From G963664115 sp965216035 (lineage in GTDB: Bacteria > Acidobacteriota > Terriglobia > 20CM-2-55-15), in the NCBI GenBank assembly GCA_965216035.1, contig CBDCFM010000019.1, positions 62,001 through 126,000 on the forward strand: DNA of 64,000 bases. The letters run 5' to 3'. The first letter of the stretch is position 1, and each line of letters begins with the position of its first letter. Below the pieces are notes generated by a model. The model ran no database searches and was not told where the DNA came from. It was given only the letters and a program-made list of their open reading frames with translations. This document shows positions 9,046 to 18,382 of this stretch, in pieces. A program made the translations under genes and the position numbers.

Positions 9046-9193
9046 GTATGCCCCGTGATTCTTCCTCTTGCAGGCCGTAGATCCCTGAGACTTTCGCCGG
9101 TAGGATGCGTGTCCCCACAGAACGCTCCGTGTGAGAGTGTGGGCTTCCCCGCTCGGATGGATTTATCGGAACCCCCAGATGGCAGCGGGGTAC
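9046..9193 (+). ncRNA. Possible structured RNA upstream of hemW
   Basis: A 180-base gap before hemW has nested pairing. GTATGCCCCG (9046-9055) can pair with CGGGGTAC (9186-9193), enclosing a long arm that ends in a hairpin CCCACA (9114-9119) / TGTGGG (9138-9143). An elongated rod with a large internal loop resembles 6S RNA, but I cannot match its conserved bases with confidence. It could instead be a hemW leader. Confidence 0.3.
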
Positions 9194-9215
9194 GATCCGC
9201 GTACGAGAACAGCCG

Positions 9216-10346
9216 ATGAGCTTCGGCACCTACGTTCACATTCCGTTCTGCGAGCAGCACTGCCACTACTGTGCATTTCCAGTGGTGATCATGCCACAAT
9301 CTTCCCATCAACCCTACACTGAATGCCTCCAGGCCGAGATCCGTCAGGCGGATCTTCCGGCGACAACCGACACGTTGTATCTGGGAGGGGGTACCCCATC
9401 GCTGCTGGCGCCCGACCTGATGGAAAGGTTGATCAGAGCCCTCCCCCGCGGCGCGACGGAGATTTCGCTCGAAGCCAATCCGGGCACTCTGGATCCGACC
9501 CGCCTGAAAACGTTTCGGCAACTTGGAATCAACCGTATCAGTCTCGGAGCCCAGTCTTTCGATGCTGCTGATCTGAAAATGGCCGGGCGCCTGCACCAAG
9601 CGATGGACTCGGTCCACGACTTTGAACGACTCCGCAACACCGGTTTCGAAAACATCAGTATCGATCTGATTGCAGGGCTCCCAGGGCAGAAACGTCGAGC
9701 ATGGGGAAAAAACCTCGAATGGATCGACCAACTCCGTCCAGACCACGTTTCCGTCTATCTCCTGGAGGTTGAAGACAGCAGTCTGTGGGGAAAGCACACC
9801 CCACAACTGCCGACTGATGACGAATATGCTTGGTACTATTCGACAATGGCGGAGCGTCTGGACCGCGCCGGTTACCATCACTATGAAATTTCAAGCTGGG
9901 CCGTGCCAGGTGCGGAATGTCGCCACAATCTTGGCTACTGGAGTGAATTGCCGTATCGGGGGCTCGGCCTTGGAGCGCACTCATTCATTGACGGCAAGCG
10001 CTTCTGGAACACGCGATCGATGATCGAATATCGTAACAAACTGAATCGAGGCGAGATTCCTATCGATCAGATTGAAGAGCGAACCCCACGAATTCGCATG
10101 GAAGAGGCCTTCCTTTTGGGGCTGCGGCGACTGGACGGTTTTGACGTTTGGGCCGTCGCCAAAGATATCGGAATCGACTATCCTCAGGAGTGGTTCGATC
10201 GAATGGACAGTCTGATCAACGAAGGCCTTGTCGAGTTCGACGGAAACATTCTCAAATTGAGACCGCCCAGCTGGCTGCTCGCCAACGGTGTAATCGAGGA
10301 ACTGCTATGCCCGACCCTGTTATCGATCTGCGAAGCGATACCGTGA
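9216..10346 (+). CDS. hemW: HemW-type radical SAM protein
   Basis: A 376-residue radical SAM protein. The N-terminus YVHIPFCEQHCHYCAF carries the CxxxCxxC cluster motif in the HemW arrangement, and LGGGTPSLL follows. HemW is a haem-trafficking protein long annotated as oxygen-independent coproporphyrinogen oxidase; it lacks the extra N-terminal features of true HemN. The C-terminal HemN domain is present (RMEEAFLLGLRRLDGFDV). The 3' end overlaps the next gene by 40 bases, so hemW, ltaE and ddl are probably cotranscribed. Confidence 0.93.
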   Translation: MSFGTYVHIPFCEQHCHYCAFPVVIMPQSSHQPYTECLQAEIRQADLPATTDTLYLGGGTPSLLAPDLMERLIRALPRGATEISLEANPGTLDPTRLKTFRQLGINRISLGAQSFDAADLKMAGRLHQAMDSVHDFERLRNTGFENISIDLIAGLPGQKRRAWGKNLEWIDQLRPDHVSVYLLEVEDSSLWGKHTPQLPTDDEYAWYYSTMAERLDRAGYHHYEISSWAVPGAECRHNLGYWSELPYRGLGLGAHSFIDGKRFWNTRSMIEYRNKLNRGEIPIDQIEERTPRIRMEEAFLLGLRRLDGFDVWAVAKDIGIDYPQEWFDRMDSLINEGLVEFDGNILKLRPPSWLLANGVIEELLCPTLLSICEAIP

Positions 10347-11353
10347 CCCAACCTTCCGACCGCATGCGACGCGCGATGGCGGTGGCCGAGGTCGGCGACG
10401 ACGTATTTCTTGAAGACCCGACCGTCAATCGCCTGCAAGATCTGGCCGCGGAAATGTTTGACCGCGAAGCGGGTCTGTTCGTCCCATCCGGAAGCATGGG
10501 GAATCTTATTTGTATTCAAGCGCAGACCGAGCCGGGACAGGAAGTTATCTGCGAGAGCGAGGGTCACGTGTACAGCTATGAGATGGCGTCCATGTCGGCG
10601 ATTGCAGGCGTCCTGCCCCGCGTCGTAGAGGGCGAAGATGGAATTCTCAGCTGGGATCAAATTTATGATTCGATCCGTCCCGCTTCCTACCACAGCGCAC
10701 AGACAACCATGGTGTCGTTGGAGAACTCGCACAACATGGCAGGCGGTACTGTCTACCCGAGGGCCGTCTCGGATGAGATCTGCACGCGCGCGCACGAACG
10801 AGGGTTGAGAGTCCATCTCGACGGGGCCCGTATCTTCAATGCGGCCCTCGCACTCGATGAGAACGTGGCCGATATCACCCGGCCCTTTGATTCGGTTCAG
10901 TTCTGTCTCAGCAAGGGTCTGGGAGCGCCGGTCGGATCTCTCGTGCTGGGCTCGAAGGATCTGATCGACCAGTGCCGGCTCCTCCGAAAGATGCTGGGTG
11001 GGGGCATGCGGCAGGTCGGCATAATCGCGGCTGCAGGAATCGTGGCGCTCGAAGAAGGGCCGCCCCGGCTGCACGAAGACCACGAGAATGCACAGGTTCT
11101 GGCCGATGGTCTTTCCGGTGTGCCGGGCATCGAAATCGATCCGAGGAAGATCCAGACCAACATCGTGATATACGGCGTCGGCGAAGCCGGATTCGATTCC
11201 ACCACCTTCCTGTCCGAGCTCAAGAATCGTGGAGTGCTGGCTGTTCCCATCGACCGCAAGCGCGTTCGGATGGTCACTCACCTGGACGTCACGCGCGAAC
11301 AGGTGGAACAGGCGGTTGAGGTTGTCGGCCAGCTGGTGAAAGTGCGGGTTTGA
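10307..11353 (+). CDS. ltaE: Low-specificity L-threonine aldolase
   Basis: A 348-residue PLP enzyme that splits L-threonine or L-allo-threonine to glycine and acetaldehyde. Family marks: DLRSDTVTQPSDRMRRAM at the N-terminus, GDDVFLEDPTVNRLQ, HLDGARIFNAA, and the PLP-lysine in SKGLGAPVGS. The ATG at 10307 is supported by GAGGA eight bases upstream and by the family N-terminus; the frame stays open back to 10148 inside hemW, but that part is not conserved. It overlaps hemW by 40 bases and its stop shares one base with the ddl start. Confidence 0.92.
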   Translation: MPDPVIDLRSDTVTQPSDRMRRAMAVAEVGDDVFLEDPTVNRLQDLAAEMFDREAGLFVPSGSMGNLICIQAQTEPGQEVICESEGHVYSYEMASMSAIAGVLPRVVEGEDGILSWDQIYDSIRPASYHSAQTTMVSLENSHNMAGGTVYPRAVSDEICTRAHERGLRVHLDGARIFNAALALDENVADITRPFDSVQFCLSKGLGAPVGSLVLGSKDLIDQCRLLRKMLGGGMRQVGIIAAAGIVALEEGPPRLHEDHENAQVLADGLSGVPGIEIDPRKIQTNIVIYGVGEAGFDSTTFLSELKNRGVLAVPIDRKRVRMVTHLDVTREQVEQAVEVVGQLVKVRV

Positions 11354-12423
11354 TGAAAAAACTTCGGGTCGGAGTCGTGTTCGGTGGACGATCCGGCGAG
11401 CACGAAATTTCGATTCTATCTGCCGAGTTCGTGCTGCGTGTGCTCGACCGCTCCCAATACGAGGTCGTTCCCATCGGCATTACAAAAGAAGGGAAGTGGC
11501 TTCGAGGCCGGGAGGCCGTCTCCTCAATGACTCCCGCAGAAGAAATCCAGCTGACGTTTCAATTTGGGACTCCACTTGTCATCGCCCCGGAACCCACACG
11601 TCACGCGACCCTCGACGTCGTCTTTCCGATCCTGCATGGTCCCTTCGGAGAGGACGGAACCATCCAGGGACTCCTCGAATTGGCCGGTGTGCCATACGTG
11701 GGTGCCGGTGTGCTCGGTTCCGCTGTTGGAATGGACAAGGACGTCATGAAGCGCCTCTTGCGCGATGCGGGGCTTCCTGTTCTCGACTACTGGAAGCTGT
11801 TCCGACCCAACGCCGACACGTTCGTGAAAGAACATGGAGCGACACTCCCGTATCCGGTATTTGTCAAGCCGGCCAATCTCGGTTCCTCCGTCGGTGTCAC
11901 CCGAGTCGCGTCCGCGGAAAGCCTCCACAACGCGATACTGGAAGCCTCGGAATACGATCGGAAAATTATTGTTGAACGCGGTGTCGTCGCGCGCGAGATA
12001 GAACTCAGCGTTCTGGGTAACGACGATCCGTCCGTTTCGGTGCCCGGTGAGGTTCTACCGGCCGGTGAGTTCTATGACTACCGGGCAAAGTACATTGACG
12101 ATGACGCGACGTTGATCATTCCGGCTGTACTTGAAGAAGCCGAACGGAGGCTAGCCCAGCGGCTAGCGCTAGAAACGTTCAAGGTGCTGGAATGTTCGGG
12201 CATGGCGCGTGTCGATCTGTTCCTGGAGAAGCAGACCGATCAGTTCTTTGTTAACGAGATCAACACGCTCCCCGGGTTCACCTCAATCAGTCAGTATCCC
12301 CGTCTCTGGGAGGCTTCCGGCGTACCCTATCCCGAGCTGGTCGACCGCCTGATCCGCTTGGCGATCGAACGCCATCAAGAGCGATCAAAACTCCGCACTT
12401 CTTACAAGGACCTGTCCCTCTAG
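11353..12423 (+). CDS. ddl: D-alanine--D-alanine ligase
   Basis: A 356-residue ATP-grasp ligase that makes D-Ala-D-Ala for peptidoglycan. The N-terminus KLRVGVVFGGRSGEHEISILSA and HGPFGEDGTIQGLLE are family signatures. PVFVKPANLGSSVGVTRV is the ATP-grasp lysine loop and EINTLPGFTSISQYPRLWEASG the C-terminal metal and substrate site. The ATG at 11353 overlaps the upstream stop (TGATG), indicating translational coupling. Pairing with threonine aldolase has no obvious functional logic. Confidence 0.96.
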   Translation: MKKLRVGVVFGGRSGEHEISILSAEFVLRVLDRSQYEVVPIGITKEGKWLRGREAVSSMTPAEEIQLTFQFGTPLVIAPEPTRHATLDVVFPILHGPFGEDGTIQGLLELAGVPYVGAGVLGSAVGMDKDVMKRLLRDAGLPVLDYWKLFRPNADTFVKEHGATLPYPVFVKPANLGSSVGVTRVASAESLHNAILEASEYDRKIIVERGVVAREIELSVLGNDDPSVSVPGEVLPAGEFYDYRAKYIDDDATLIIPAVLEEAERRLAQRLALETFKVLECSGMARVDLFLEKQTDQFFVNEINTLPGFTSISQYPRLWEASGVPYPELVDRLIRLAIERHQERSKLRTSYKDLSL

Positions 12424-13004
12424 TGCTCCGTGACTTCTGATCCGTATGGCGTGACAGGCTCTGTCTTGATCGCTCTTCACAGCTCACTTCTCCAAAAAAT
12501 AACGGGCTGCATATGCCGCAGTCCGTTTTAGTTCTCGGTCTTTTGCGCCTTGTTTTGTTGTGTGTCATTCGCCCGTCTGAGCGCGAGCTTCTGTTTTGCC
12601 TGGTCTTTCCTTTAATCCTTAGCGTTGTGCCTTGCCCTCCTTGAAAGAGATTTCCGCATCAACACTACCCTCTGATAATCACATTGGGGTAGACTGATAA
12701 TCACCTAATAGTGTAGTGAAAATTTTGCATGTCAATTAAAAATCACTGCAAATCGTGCGCGCAGACCGACCCGGCCGACCGTAACTAAGGTCGGACCCCG
12801 GGCTGGGGGTTCGACCGTTTTCTAGCCATTTATTTTGATGGGGATCCTCATCATTCGGCCGGTACCCATGCCTGAACGCGCGGGGTCTGGAGGTGGGTGT
12901 GCGGTCCGTTCGGAGATCGCTGTGCGCTCATTGACCGCCGCTACAGCCTTGGAGCGATTTCAACCTGGACCGCCTTCAGCTTGGAGCGACTTCAACGGGG
13001 GTTG
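12424..13004. other. Long non-coding interval with an AT-rich patch
   Basis: No supported gene. It holds the ddl terminator (12502-12530), an AT-rich patch around 12660-12760 with TGATAATCAC present twice (near 12673 and 12698, 25 bases apart), and a hairpin CCGACC...GGTCGG near 12776-12796. The repeats could be a regulator binding site, but no adjacent gene reads outward from it. The VWFA genes on the right end at 13005 on the minus strand. Confidence 0.5.
12502..12530 (+). terminator. Intrinsic terminator after ddl
   Basis: ACGGGCTGC (12502-12510) pairs with GCAGTCCGT (12518-12526), nine pairs including one G-T, followed by TTTT. An A run on the other side lets it work in both directions. 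Confidence 0.65.
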
Positions 13005-13982
13005 CTATGGCACCTGGTAGTAGCCTGCTCGGTGGACAATTTCATAGGGTTCATCGCAGAGGACTTCGATCCTGCGGAACACGATCGTGTCGGAAGGCGC
13101 TCTGTTTGTGGAAATATATGTCAGAACATACTGATTGCGCGCCTGCTCCATGACCTGAGGAAACGTCGGTTCCAGCGCTGCGGTTCCAACATGGTAAATG
13201 GCGCCTCCCGTGAGTCTGGAGTAATCATCGAGCGTGTTAAACAGTCGTCCAAAGAAACCTGCTTCAAGTGCAATCGAGTAGACTTGAATTTCCGAGTCGA
13301 TCAGCAAAAGAATGTTGTCTTCCATTTCCTGGACGCTACGCGTGTCGTTCCCGTCCGACACGAGAACGATAATCTTGCGACGTCCCTGATCAGGGCGGTT
13401 TCGAAGGGCCAGAGCTGATTCATAAACAGCGTCATGAAGGACCCGCGTATCCCGGTCGAGAGGGATCCGTGCAGTGTTGATCGTCGGTATGCCGTTTATG
13501 ACAGGGCCGGGTTGAACCGGCGTCCCACCCAGGAACTGGGTTACCGGCCGGAACGCCTGCAGGTCATCAAGTGCCGTCCGCAATACTTCGGGATCTGCGG
13601 TGAAGTCCTGCATCTGGACGACAGTGTTGTCATAACGGTACACGGCAACTTCGTCGAAAGGGCCAAAGCCGAACACAATCGAGGGGATCGCTTGCTGGAT
13701 CGCCGTGAGCGAGTCTTCGTCGACTCCTGTGTCAATGACCACGGTTGCCGAGAGCGGGACCGGGTCGATGCTGAACGCTTCGATGGATTGCTCGACGTTA
13801 TCTTCAAGTACAGTGAAATCGTCCGCCCCCATCCCGGCAATCAGCGCGTTGCCATCTCCTGTCACGCTGAACGGGACGACGACCAGGTCGACACGCGTCC
13901 GGATCTGGAACTCCTGCCCGAGGAGTGGAGAAGCTGCCAGCAGCAACACGAGCGTCTTAGCGATCATTCTCATACGGCGCAT
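13005..13982 (-). CDS. Secreted VWFA-like protein with a broken MIDAS, copy 3
   Basis: A 325-residue relative of the 3021 protein: signal peptide (MIAKTLVLLLAASPLLG), VDLVVVPFSVTGDG, a VWFA fold and a C-terminal RAGYYQVP. The first metal motif, normally DxSxS, reads DTGVD here, so metal binding by this copy is doubtful; VSDGND is retained. The ATG at 13982 has AGAGG eight bases upstream and overlaps the end of the preceding VWFA gene by 26 bases, so the two are translationally coupled. Function unknown. Confidence 0.85.
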   Translation of the reverse strand: MRRMRMIAKTLVLLLAASPLLGQEFQIRTRVDLVVVPFSVTGDGNALIAGMGADDFTVLEDNVEQSIEAFSIDPVPLSATVVIDTGVDEDSLTAIQQAIPSIVFGFGPFDEVAVYRYDNTVVQMQDFTADPEVLRTALDDLQAFRPVTQFLGGTPVQPGPVINGIPTINTARIPLDRDTRVLHDAVYESALALRNRPDQGRRKIIVLVSDGNDTRSVQEMEDNILLLIDSEIQVYSIALEAGFFGRLFNTLDDYSRLTGGAIYHVGTAALEPTFPQVMEQARNQYVLTYISTNRAPSDTIVFRRIEVLCDEPYEIVHRAGYYQVP

Positions 13983-14880
13983 AGTAGCCTCTACGGGAAC
14001 GAACCGTGAGATCCCGGTTTCGCGGCCGAATCCTGACCTCCCTGTATTGACCATCTTTCTCCGGGTTCGAGGAGACGTAGCCAAGACTGTACTGCGTCCG
14101 GAGTTCATCTGCGATTCTGGAGAAAATGTCTTCGAATTCCTCGGGGTTGTCGAGGACGAAAACCGCGCCCCCAGTTTCTTCTGACAACGCCTCAAGTGTC
14201 CTGATGTCGCCAGTGCTTTGCCTACCACCCCCGAAGAAGCCCCGCCGCGGGAGCGAGTTTGAGATCGAATAGATGACCGCGTCGGCCTGGTGCGCAGCGA
14301 TCAGTGCTTCCGTCCGGTCAATACGGCTCGTTGTATCTTCGCCGTCACTGATCAAGATGATCGCTTTTCTTCCCGCCTCCTCGCGCAGCCGCTCTTCACC
14401 GGCCAGGAAGACAGCGTCGTACACAGAAGTGCCGCTGCCGATCTCCAGGGAGTAAATGGCGTCAGCCAACAGATCCGTGCTTTCGGTAAAATCCTGGATC
14501 AAGGTGACGGCACGGTCGAATCCGATGATGAGCGAGAGATCTTGTGGTCGCAGAATCAATTCGAGGAAGGAGACAGCGGTTCGTTGTTCCTCCTCGAAAA
14601 CCGGACGGACACTCGGGCTGGTGTCGACCAATAGCGCCAGCGTCAGCGGCAGTTCGTTCTCGCGCGCGAAATGAAGGATTTCCTGTCGCTCACCGCTTTC
14701 TTCGACGATGAAGTCTTCTGGTCCGAGATCCGACACCAACCGGCCTCTGTCGTCGGTGACGGTGAACAACACGTTCACGAGGTCGACACCAACCGTAATG
14801 GTGAACTGTTCCGCCCCCAATGGCCGGAAAGCCAATAGCGTCAGAACGATAACCGCTGCAAGTCGGATCATCGGGCTCAT
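13957..14880 (-). CDS. Secreted VWFA-domain protein, copy 2
   Basis: A 307-residue protein of the same family as the 3021 and 13005 products. It has a signal peptide (MIRLAAVIVLTLLAFRP), the VGVDLVNVLFTVTDD strand region, an intact MIDAS (DTSPS) and ISDGEDTTSR, and it ends RRGYYAPYE. The closest paralogue in the window is the 3021 copy by motif content. The ATG at 14880 is chosen because it starts the signal peptide; the frame extends to 14961 without support. It is transcribed divergently from cysS and is the first gene of a two-gene unit. Confidence 0.87.
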   Translation of the reverse strand: MSPMIRLAAVIVLTLLAFRPLGAEQFTITVGVDLVNVLFTVTDDRGRLVSDLGPEDFIVEESGERQEILHFARENELPLTLALLVDTSPSVRPVFEEEQRTAVSFLELILRPQDLSLIIGFDRAVTLIQDFTESTDLLADAIYSLEIGSGTSVYDAVFLAGEERLREEAGRKAIILISDGEDTTSRIDRTEALIAAHQADAVIYSISNSLPRRGFFGGGRQSTGDIRTLEALSEETGGAVFVLDNPEEFEDIFSRIADELRTQYSLGYVSSNPEKDGQYREVRIRPRNRDLTVRSRRGYYAPYENDR

Positions 14881-14981
14881 GGTACCATGCTGAGTTGGTA
14901 TCTCTTCTGTGTTATCGGCCACTGTTAATTGGACGCACTGACCCAACAATCTGTCAATCACTTCCGGCCTAATTTTCGACG

Positions 14982-16385
14982 ATGGCGATGCTGAAACTCA
15001 CAAACACGCTCACCGGTAAACTCGAGGAATTTTCACCTGCCGATGGGAATACCGTTCGGATGTACATCTGTGGTCCAACCGTTCACGATTTCGTTCACAT
15101 CGGTAATTTTCGAACTTTTGTTTTCGAAGACGTTCTACGCCGGCATCTTAAGAGTAAGGGATGGGCGATGAACGAAGTGATGAACATCACCGATGTGGAT
15201 GACAAGATCATCCGAAAGGCCCTGGACTCAGGCGTGGACATCCGGACTTATACTGAAAAATATATCCAGTCCTTCCTTGAAGACAGCGATAGCCTGAATC
15301 TCGAGCGTCCCGAGTCGATCGTCCGGGCAAGCGACCACATTCCGGAAATGGTCGCTTTGGTGAAACAATTGTTGGAAAAAGGTTATGCCTATCGGGAAGG
15401 CGACTCTATCTATTTTCGTATAACCGAATTTGACGCCTACGGCCGGCTCGCGCGTCTGGAAAAGAGGCAACTGCGTGCGGGCGCAAGGGTTGACGTAGAT
15501 GAATATGACAAAGAAGCCCCGCAGGACTTCGTTCTCTGGAAAGCGCCGAAAGAAGAGAAAGAGCCGCGCTGGGAGACCGAGATCGGGACCGGCCGGCCTG
15601 GATGGCACCTGGAATGCTCGGCTATGGCCATGAAATGCCTGGGTCACAACATCGATCTACACTGTGGTGGCGTGGACCTCGTGTTTCCGCACCACGAAAA
15701 CGAAATTGCGCAGAGTGAGGCTGCGACCGATGCTACGTTCGTCCGTTTCTGGGTCCACAGCGAGCATCTGAGGGTGGAAGGTCAGAAAATGGCCAAATCG
15801 GCCAGTAACTTTTATGTCTTGCGCGATCTGCTGGACAAGGGCTTCGAACCCGTGGCGATTCGATACCTGCTACTATCGGTTCCATACCGGAAACAGATGA
15901 ACTTCACGTTCGACGGGTTGCATCAGGCGGCCCAGTCCCTGGACCGGATCAAAGAATTCCTGTTCCGTCTGCGCTCACACGAACTCGGTCACGAGAGCAA
16001 CGAGGCGACGTCCACCATGCTTAAAGACTGCCGCTCCCGCTTTGAAGCCGGTATGGACGACGATCTCAATACCGCGGTCGCGCTGGCTGCGGTGTTCGAC
16101 TTGATCAGGGCCGCCAACACGGCTCTGGACAGGAACGAAATGGGCACGGAAAACCGAGCCGAGATCGAGGAGTGGTTTGGGGTGATCGACGCCCGTCTGG
16201 GTATCTTCGGGCCCGCCGACTCCCTCTGCTCGGACGACGCAGGGATTGAGGTATTGATTGCGGCGCGAAACCAGGCACGCGCCGAACGGGATTTTTCACG
16301 TGCCGATGAAGTCCGGCAGCAGCTTCTCGGCATGGGTATCATAATCGAAGACACGCGTGCGGGCACGCGATGGCGCCGCAAGTAG
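14982..16385 (+). CDS. cysS: Cysteinyl-tRNA synthetase
   Basis: A 467-residue class I synthetase that charges tRNA-Cys. The HIGH motif reads HIGN in CGPTVHDFVHIGNFRTFVF, the zinc site is built from that Cys plus the distal HCGG and HHENE, and the KMSKS loop is KMAKSASNF. The C-terminal DALR-like domain is present and ends with AGTRWRRK. A tRNA-Cys gene lies elsewhere in the window (28988). The start ATG has a second ATG two codons later. The region 14881-14981 must hold divergent promoters. Confidence 0.97.
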   Translation: MAMLKLTNTLTGKLEEFSPADGNTVRMYICGPTVHDFVHIGNFRTFVFEDVLRRHLKSKGWAMNEVMNITDVDDKIIRKALDSGVDIRTYTEKYIQSFLEDSDSLNLERPESIVRASDHIPEMVALVKQLLEKGYAYREGDSIYFRITEFDAYGRLARLEKRQLRAGARVDVDEYDKEAPQDFVLWKAPKEEKEPRWETEIGTGRPGWHLECSAMAMKCLGHNIDLHCGGVDLVFPHHENEIAQSEAATDATFVRFWVHSEHLRVEGQKMAKSASNFYVLRDLLDKGFEPVAIRYLLLSVPYRKQMNFTFDGLHQAAQSLDRIKEFLFRLRSHELGHESNEATSTMLKDCRSRFEAGMDDDLNTAVALAAVFDLIRAANTALDRNEMGTENRAEIEEWFGVIDARLGIFGPADSLCSDDAGIEVLIAARNQARAERDFSRADEVRQQLLGMGIIIEDTRAGTRWRRK

Positions 16386-16440
16386 CGTTCACGATGTCGC
16401 TCTGATGCATGCCGGTTTCGGCCGCCTCTAGTCTGAAGAA

Positions 16441-17787
16441 ATGCAAGACAAGCGCTCCAATCCAGACAATGGTCCCAATATCGTGACGCCGCTTCCGGGT
16501 CCCAAGGCGCTCGAGGTAATTGAGAGAGACGCCCGATGGGTATCGCCATCATACACACGCTCATATCCACTCGTTGCTGAGAGCGGTCATGGCGCGATCG
16601 TCGAAGACGTCGACGGGAATCGTTTCCTGGACTTCAACGCCGGAATCGCGGTCTGTTCGACCGGACACAGCCATCCCGAAGTCGTTCGAGCGATCCAGGA
16701 CCAGGCGGCGAAGCTGATTCATATGTCGGGTACCGATTTTTATTACGGGTTGATGCCCGAAGTCGCGGCCTTGATGGAGTCGCTTATCCCTTACGGAGCC
16801 AGTTGGAAAACATATTTTGGAAATTCTGGTGCAGAGGCCGTAGAAGCCGCCATGAAGCTGGCCCGCTATCACACCGGCCGACAGAACTTCATTGCGTTTC
16901 ACAACGCGTTTCATGGCCGCACGTATGGTGCGCTGTCGCTGACCAGTTCAAAGCCGGCGCAGCGGAAGAGGTTTGGGCCTCTCCTGCCCGGGGTGACGCA
17001 TGTTGGTTTTCCCAATCCGTACCGGGATGGAAAACGTTCAGGTCCGGCAGCTGTGGATTACATACTGAATACGGTGTTCAAGACAATCCTCGCTCCCGAT
17101 GAGGTGGCGGCAATCGTAGTCGAAACGGTGCAGGGAGAAGGTGGTTACATTGTGCCGCCGGATGATTTCTTTCCATTGCTTCAGGCGCTGGCCAGGGCGC
17201 ACGGCATCTTGATCATTGCCGACGAGGTGCAGTCCGGTGCCGGCCGGACCGGCCGGATGTTTGCGTTCGAGCATTTCGACTATGAGCCCGACATCATTGC
17301 GCTGGCCAAGGGGATCGCCTCCGGCATGCCACTGGGTTTGACACTCGCTCGAGACGATTTGATGGATTGGGCCCCGGGAGCGCACGCGTCGACTTTCGGC
17401 GGCAACCCGTTGAGTCTGGCCGCAGCAAAGACCACCCTTGGTTTGATCAAGGACACGTATCTGGACAACTGCCGCGACGTTGGTGCGTTATTGTTGGGAG
17501 GTGTTGAACGTCTGATGGTGCGTCACGACGTCATTGGGGATGTGCGGGGCCTGGGGTTGATGATTGGCCTCGAATTTGTGCGAGACCGGGAGACTCAGGA
17601 ACCGGCCGGCGATTTTCGGGATGCTGTCGTACAGGAGTGTTTCAATCGTGGTTTGATCGTCCTCGGAGCCGGCCCTTCTACAATCCGTTTGTCCCCGCCA
17701 CTTCTTGTTGACGTCGAACAATGCCGATTTGCCCTCGAGGCCCTGGATGCCGCCATTGCCGCTGTCTCAGCCGTCTCAAAGGTTTGA
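16441..17787 (+). CDS. Class III aminotransferase (4-aminobutyrate/acetylornithine-like)
   Basis: A 448-residue PLP-dependent aminotransferase. Marks include GNRFLDFNAGIAVCSTGHSHP, FGNSGAEAVEAAMKLAR, IIADEVQSGAGRTGRMFA and the PLP-lysine in ALAKGIASGMPLG. The length and N-terminal extension fit the GabT-like branch rather than ArgD, and a separate argD is present at 37673. The substrate is therefore probably a beta- or gamma-amino donor, but the exact one cannot be read from sequence. yraN follows after three bases, so they are likely cotranscribed. Confidence 0.88.
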   Translation: MQDKRSNPDNGPNIVTPLPGPKALEVIERDARWVSPSYTRSYPLVAESGHGAIVEDVDGNRFLDFNAGIAVCSTGHSHPEVVRAIQDQAAKLIHMSGTDFYYGLMPEVAALMESLIPYGASWKTYFGNSGAEAVEAAMKLARYHTGRQNFIAFHNAFHGRTYGALSLTSSKPAQRKRFGPLLPGVTHVGFPNPYRDGKRSGPAAVDYILNTVFKTILAPDEVAAIVVETVQGEGGYIVPPDDFFPLLQALARAHGILIIADEVQSGAGRTGRMFAFEHFDYEPDIIALAKGIASGMPLGLTLARDDLMDWAPGAHASTFGGNPLSLAAAKTTLGLIKDTYLDNCRDVGALLLGGVERLMVRHDVIGDVRGLGLMIGLEFVRDRETQEPAGDFRDAVVQECFNRGLIVLGAGPSTIRLSPPLLVDVEQCRFALEALDAAIAAVSAVSKV

Positions 17788-17790
17788 TCC

Positions 17791-18180
17791 ATGCCGTTGC
17801 CGCTGATATGGAGCCGGCTGCTCGGTTTTGGCCGTCGCTCCGAAATTCGAGGTGCTGCATACCTTCGCACTTTGGGATACCGCCTGCTCGCGTCATCGTT
17901 CCGCACGCGGCAGGGTGAGATCGATATCGTCGCCCAGGACGGGGAGTGTCTGGTGTTTGTCGAGGTGAAGGCGCGAGGCCGGGATCCACATCCGGAAGAT
18001 TCCGTGACTTCAAAGAAACAGCGCCGGATCGCGAGAGCGGCCCGTACCTACCGAAGCCGGCATCGGTCGGGAAATCAGCCGTATCGCTTCGACATCCTTG
18101 CCGTCATTGATCCTGAAGGTGCCGCGCCCCGCTACCGACTGATCAAAGATGCATTCCGCATGCCAGACCATCAGCCTTGA
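17791..18180 (+). CDS. yraN: YraN family (UPF0102) nuclease-fold protein
   Basis: A 129-residue protein of the small restriction-endonuclease-like YraN family. Family marks: a GYRLLASSFRTRQGEIDIVAQDG core with the Glu-Ile-Asp catalytic-type motif, then LVFVEVKARG, the E-x-K element. No activity has been firmly assigned to the family; Holliday-junction-type nuclease activity is the usual inference. AAGG precedes the ATG at a suitable distance. Confidence 0.9.
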   Translation: MPLPLIWSRLLGFGRRSEIRGAAYLRTLGYRLLASSFRTRQGEIDIVAQDGECLVFVEVKARGRDPHPEDSVTSKKQRRIARAARTYRSRHRSGNQPYRFDILAVIDPEGAAPRYRLIKDAFRMPDHQP

Positions 18181-18218
18181 ACCTTCGGTGAGGAGCACCT
18201 ATAATTTTCGCTGACGAC

Positions 18219-18290
18219 GCGGGAATAACTCAGTGGTAGAGTGCGACCTTGCCAAGGTCGAAGTCGCCGGTTCGAATCCGGTTTCCCGCT
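18219..18290 (+). tRNA. tRNA-Gly (GCC)
   Basis: A complete cloverleaf of 72 bases. The acceptor stem GCGGGAA pairs with TTCCCGC, the anticodon arm CGACCTTGCCAAGGTCG shows GCC, and GGTTCGAATCC is the T arm. CCA is not encoded. TATAAT at about 18201 is a good -10 box. Confidence 0.97.
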
Positions 18291-18382
18291 CTCTAAAATC
18301 AGTGGCTTGAGTTCTCCTCTCACAACCTCTACCCCCAGAATTACCTGTTCCTGGCGAATTCGTTAAGGAACCGATTAACTTT

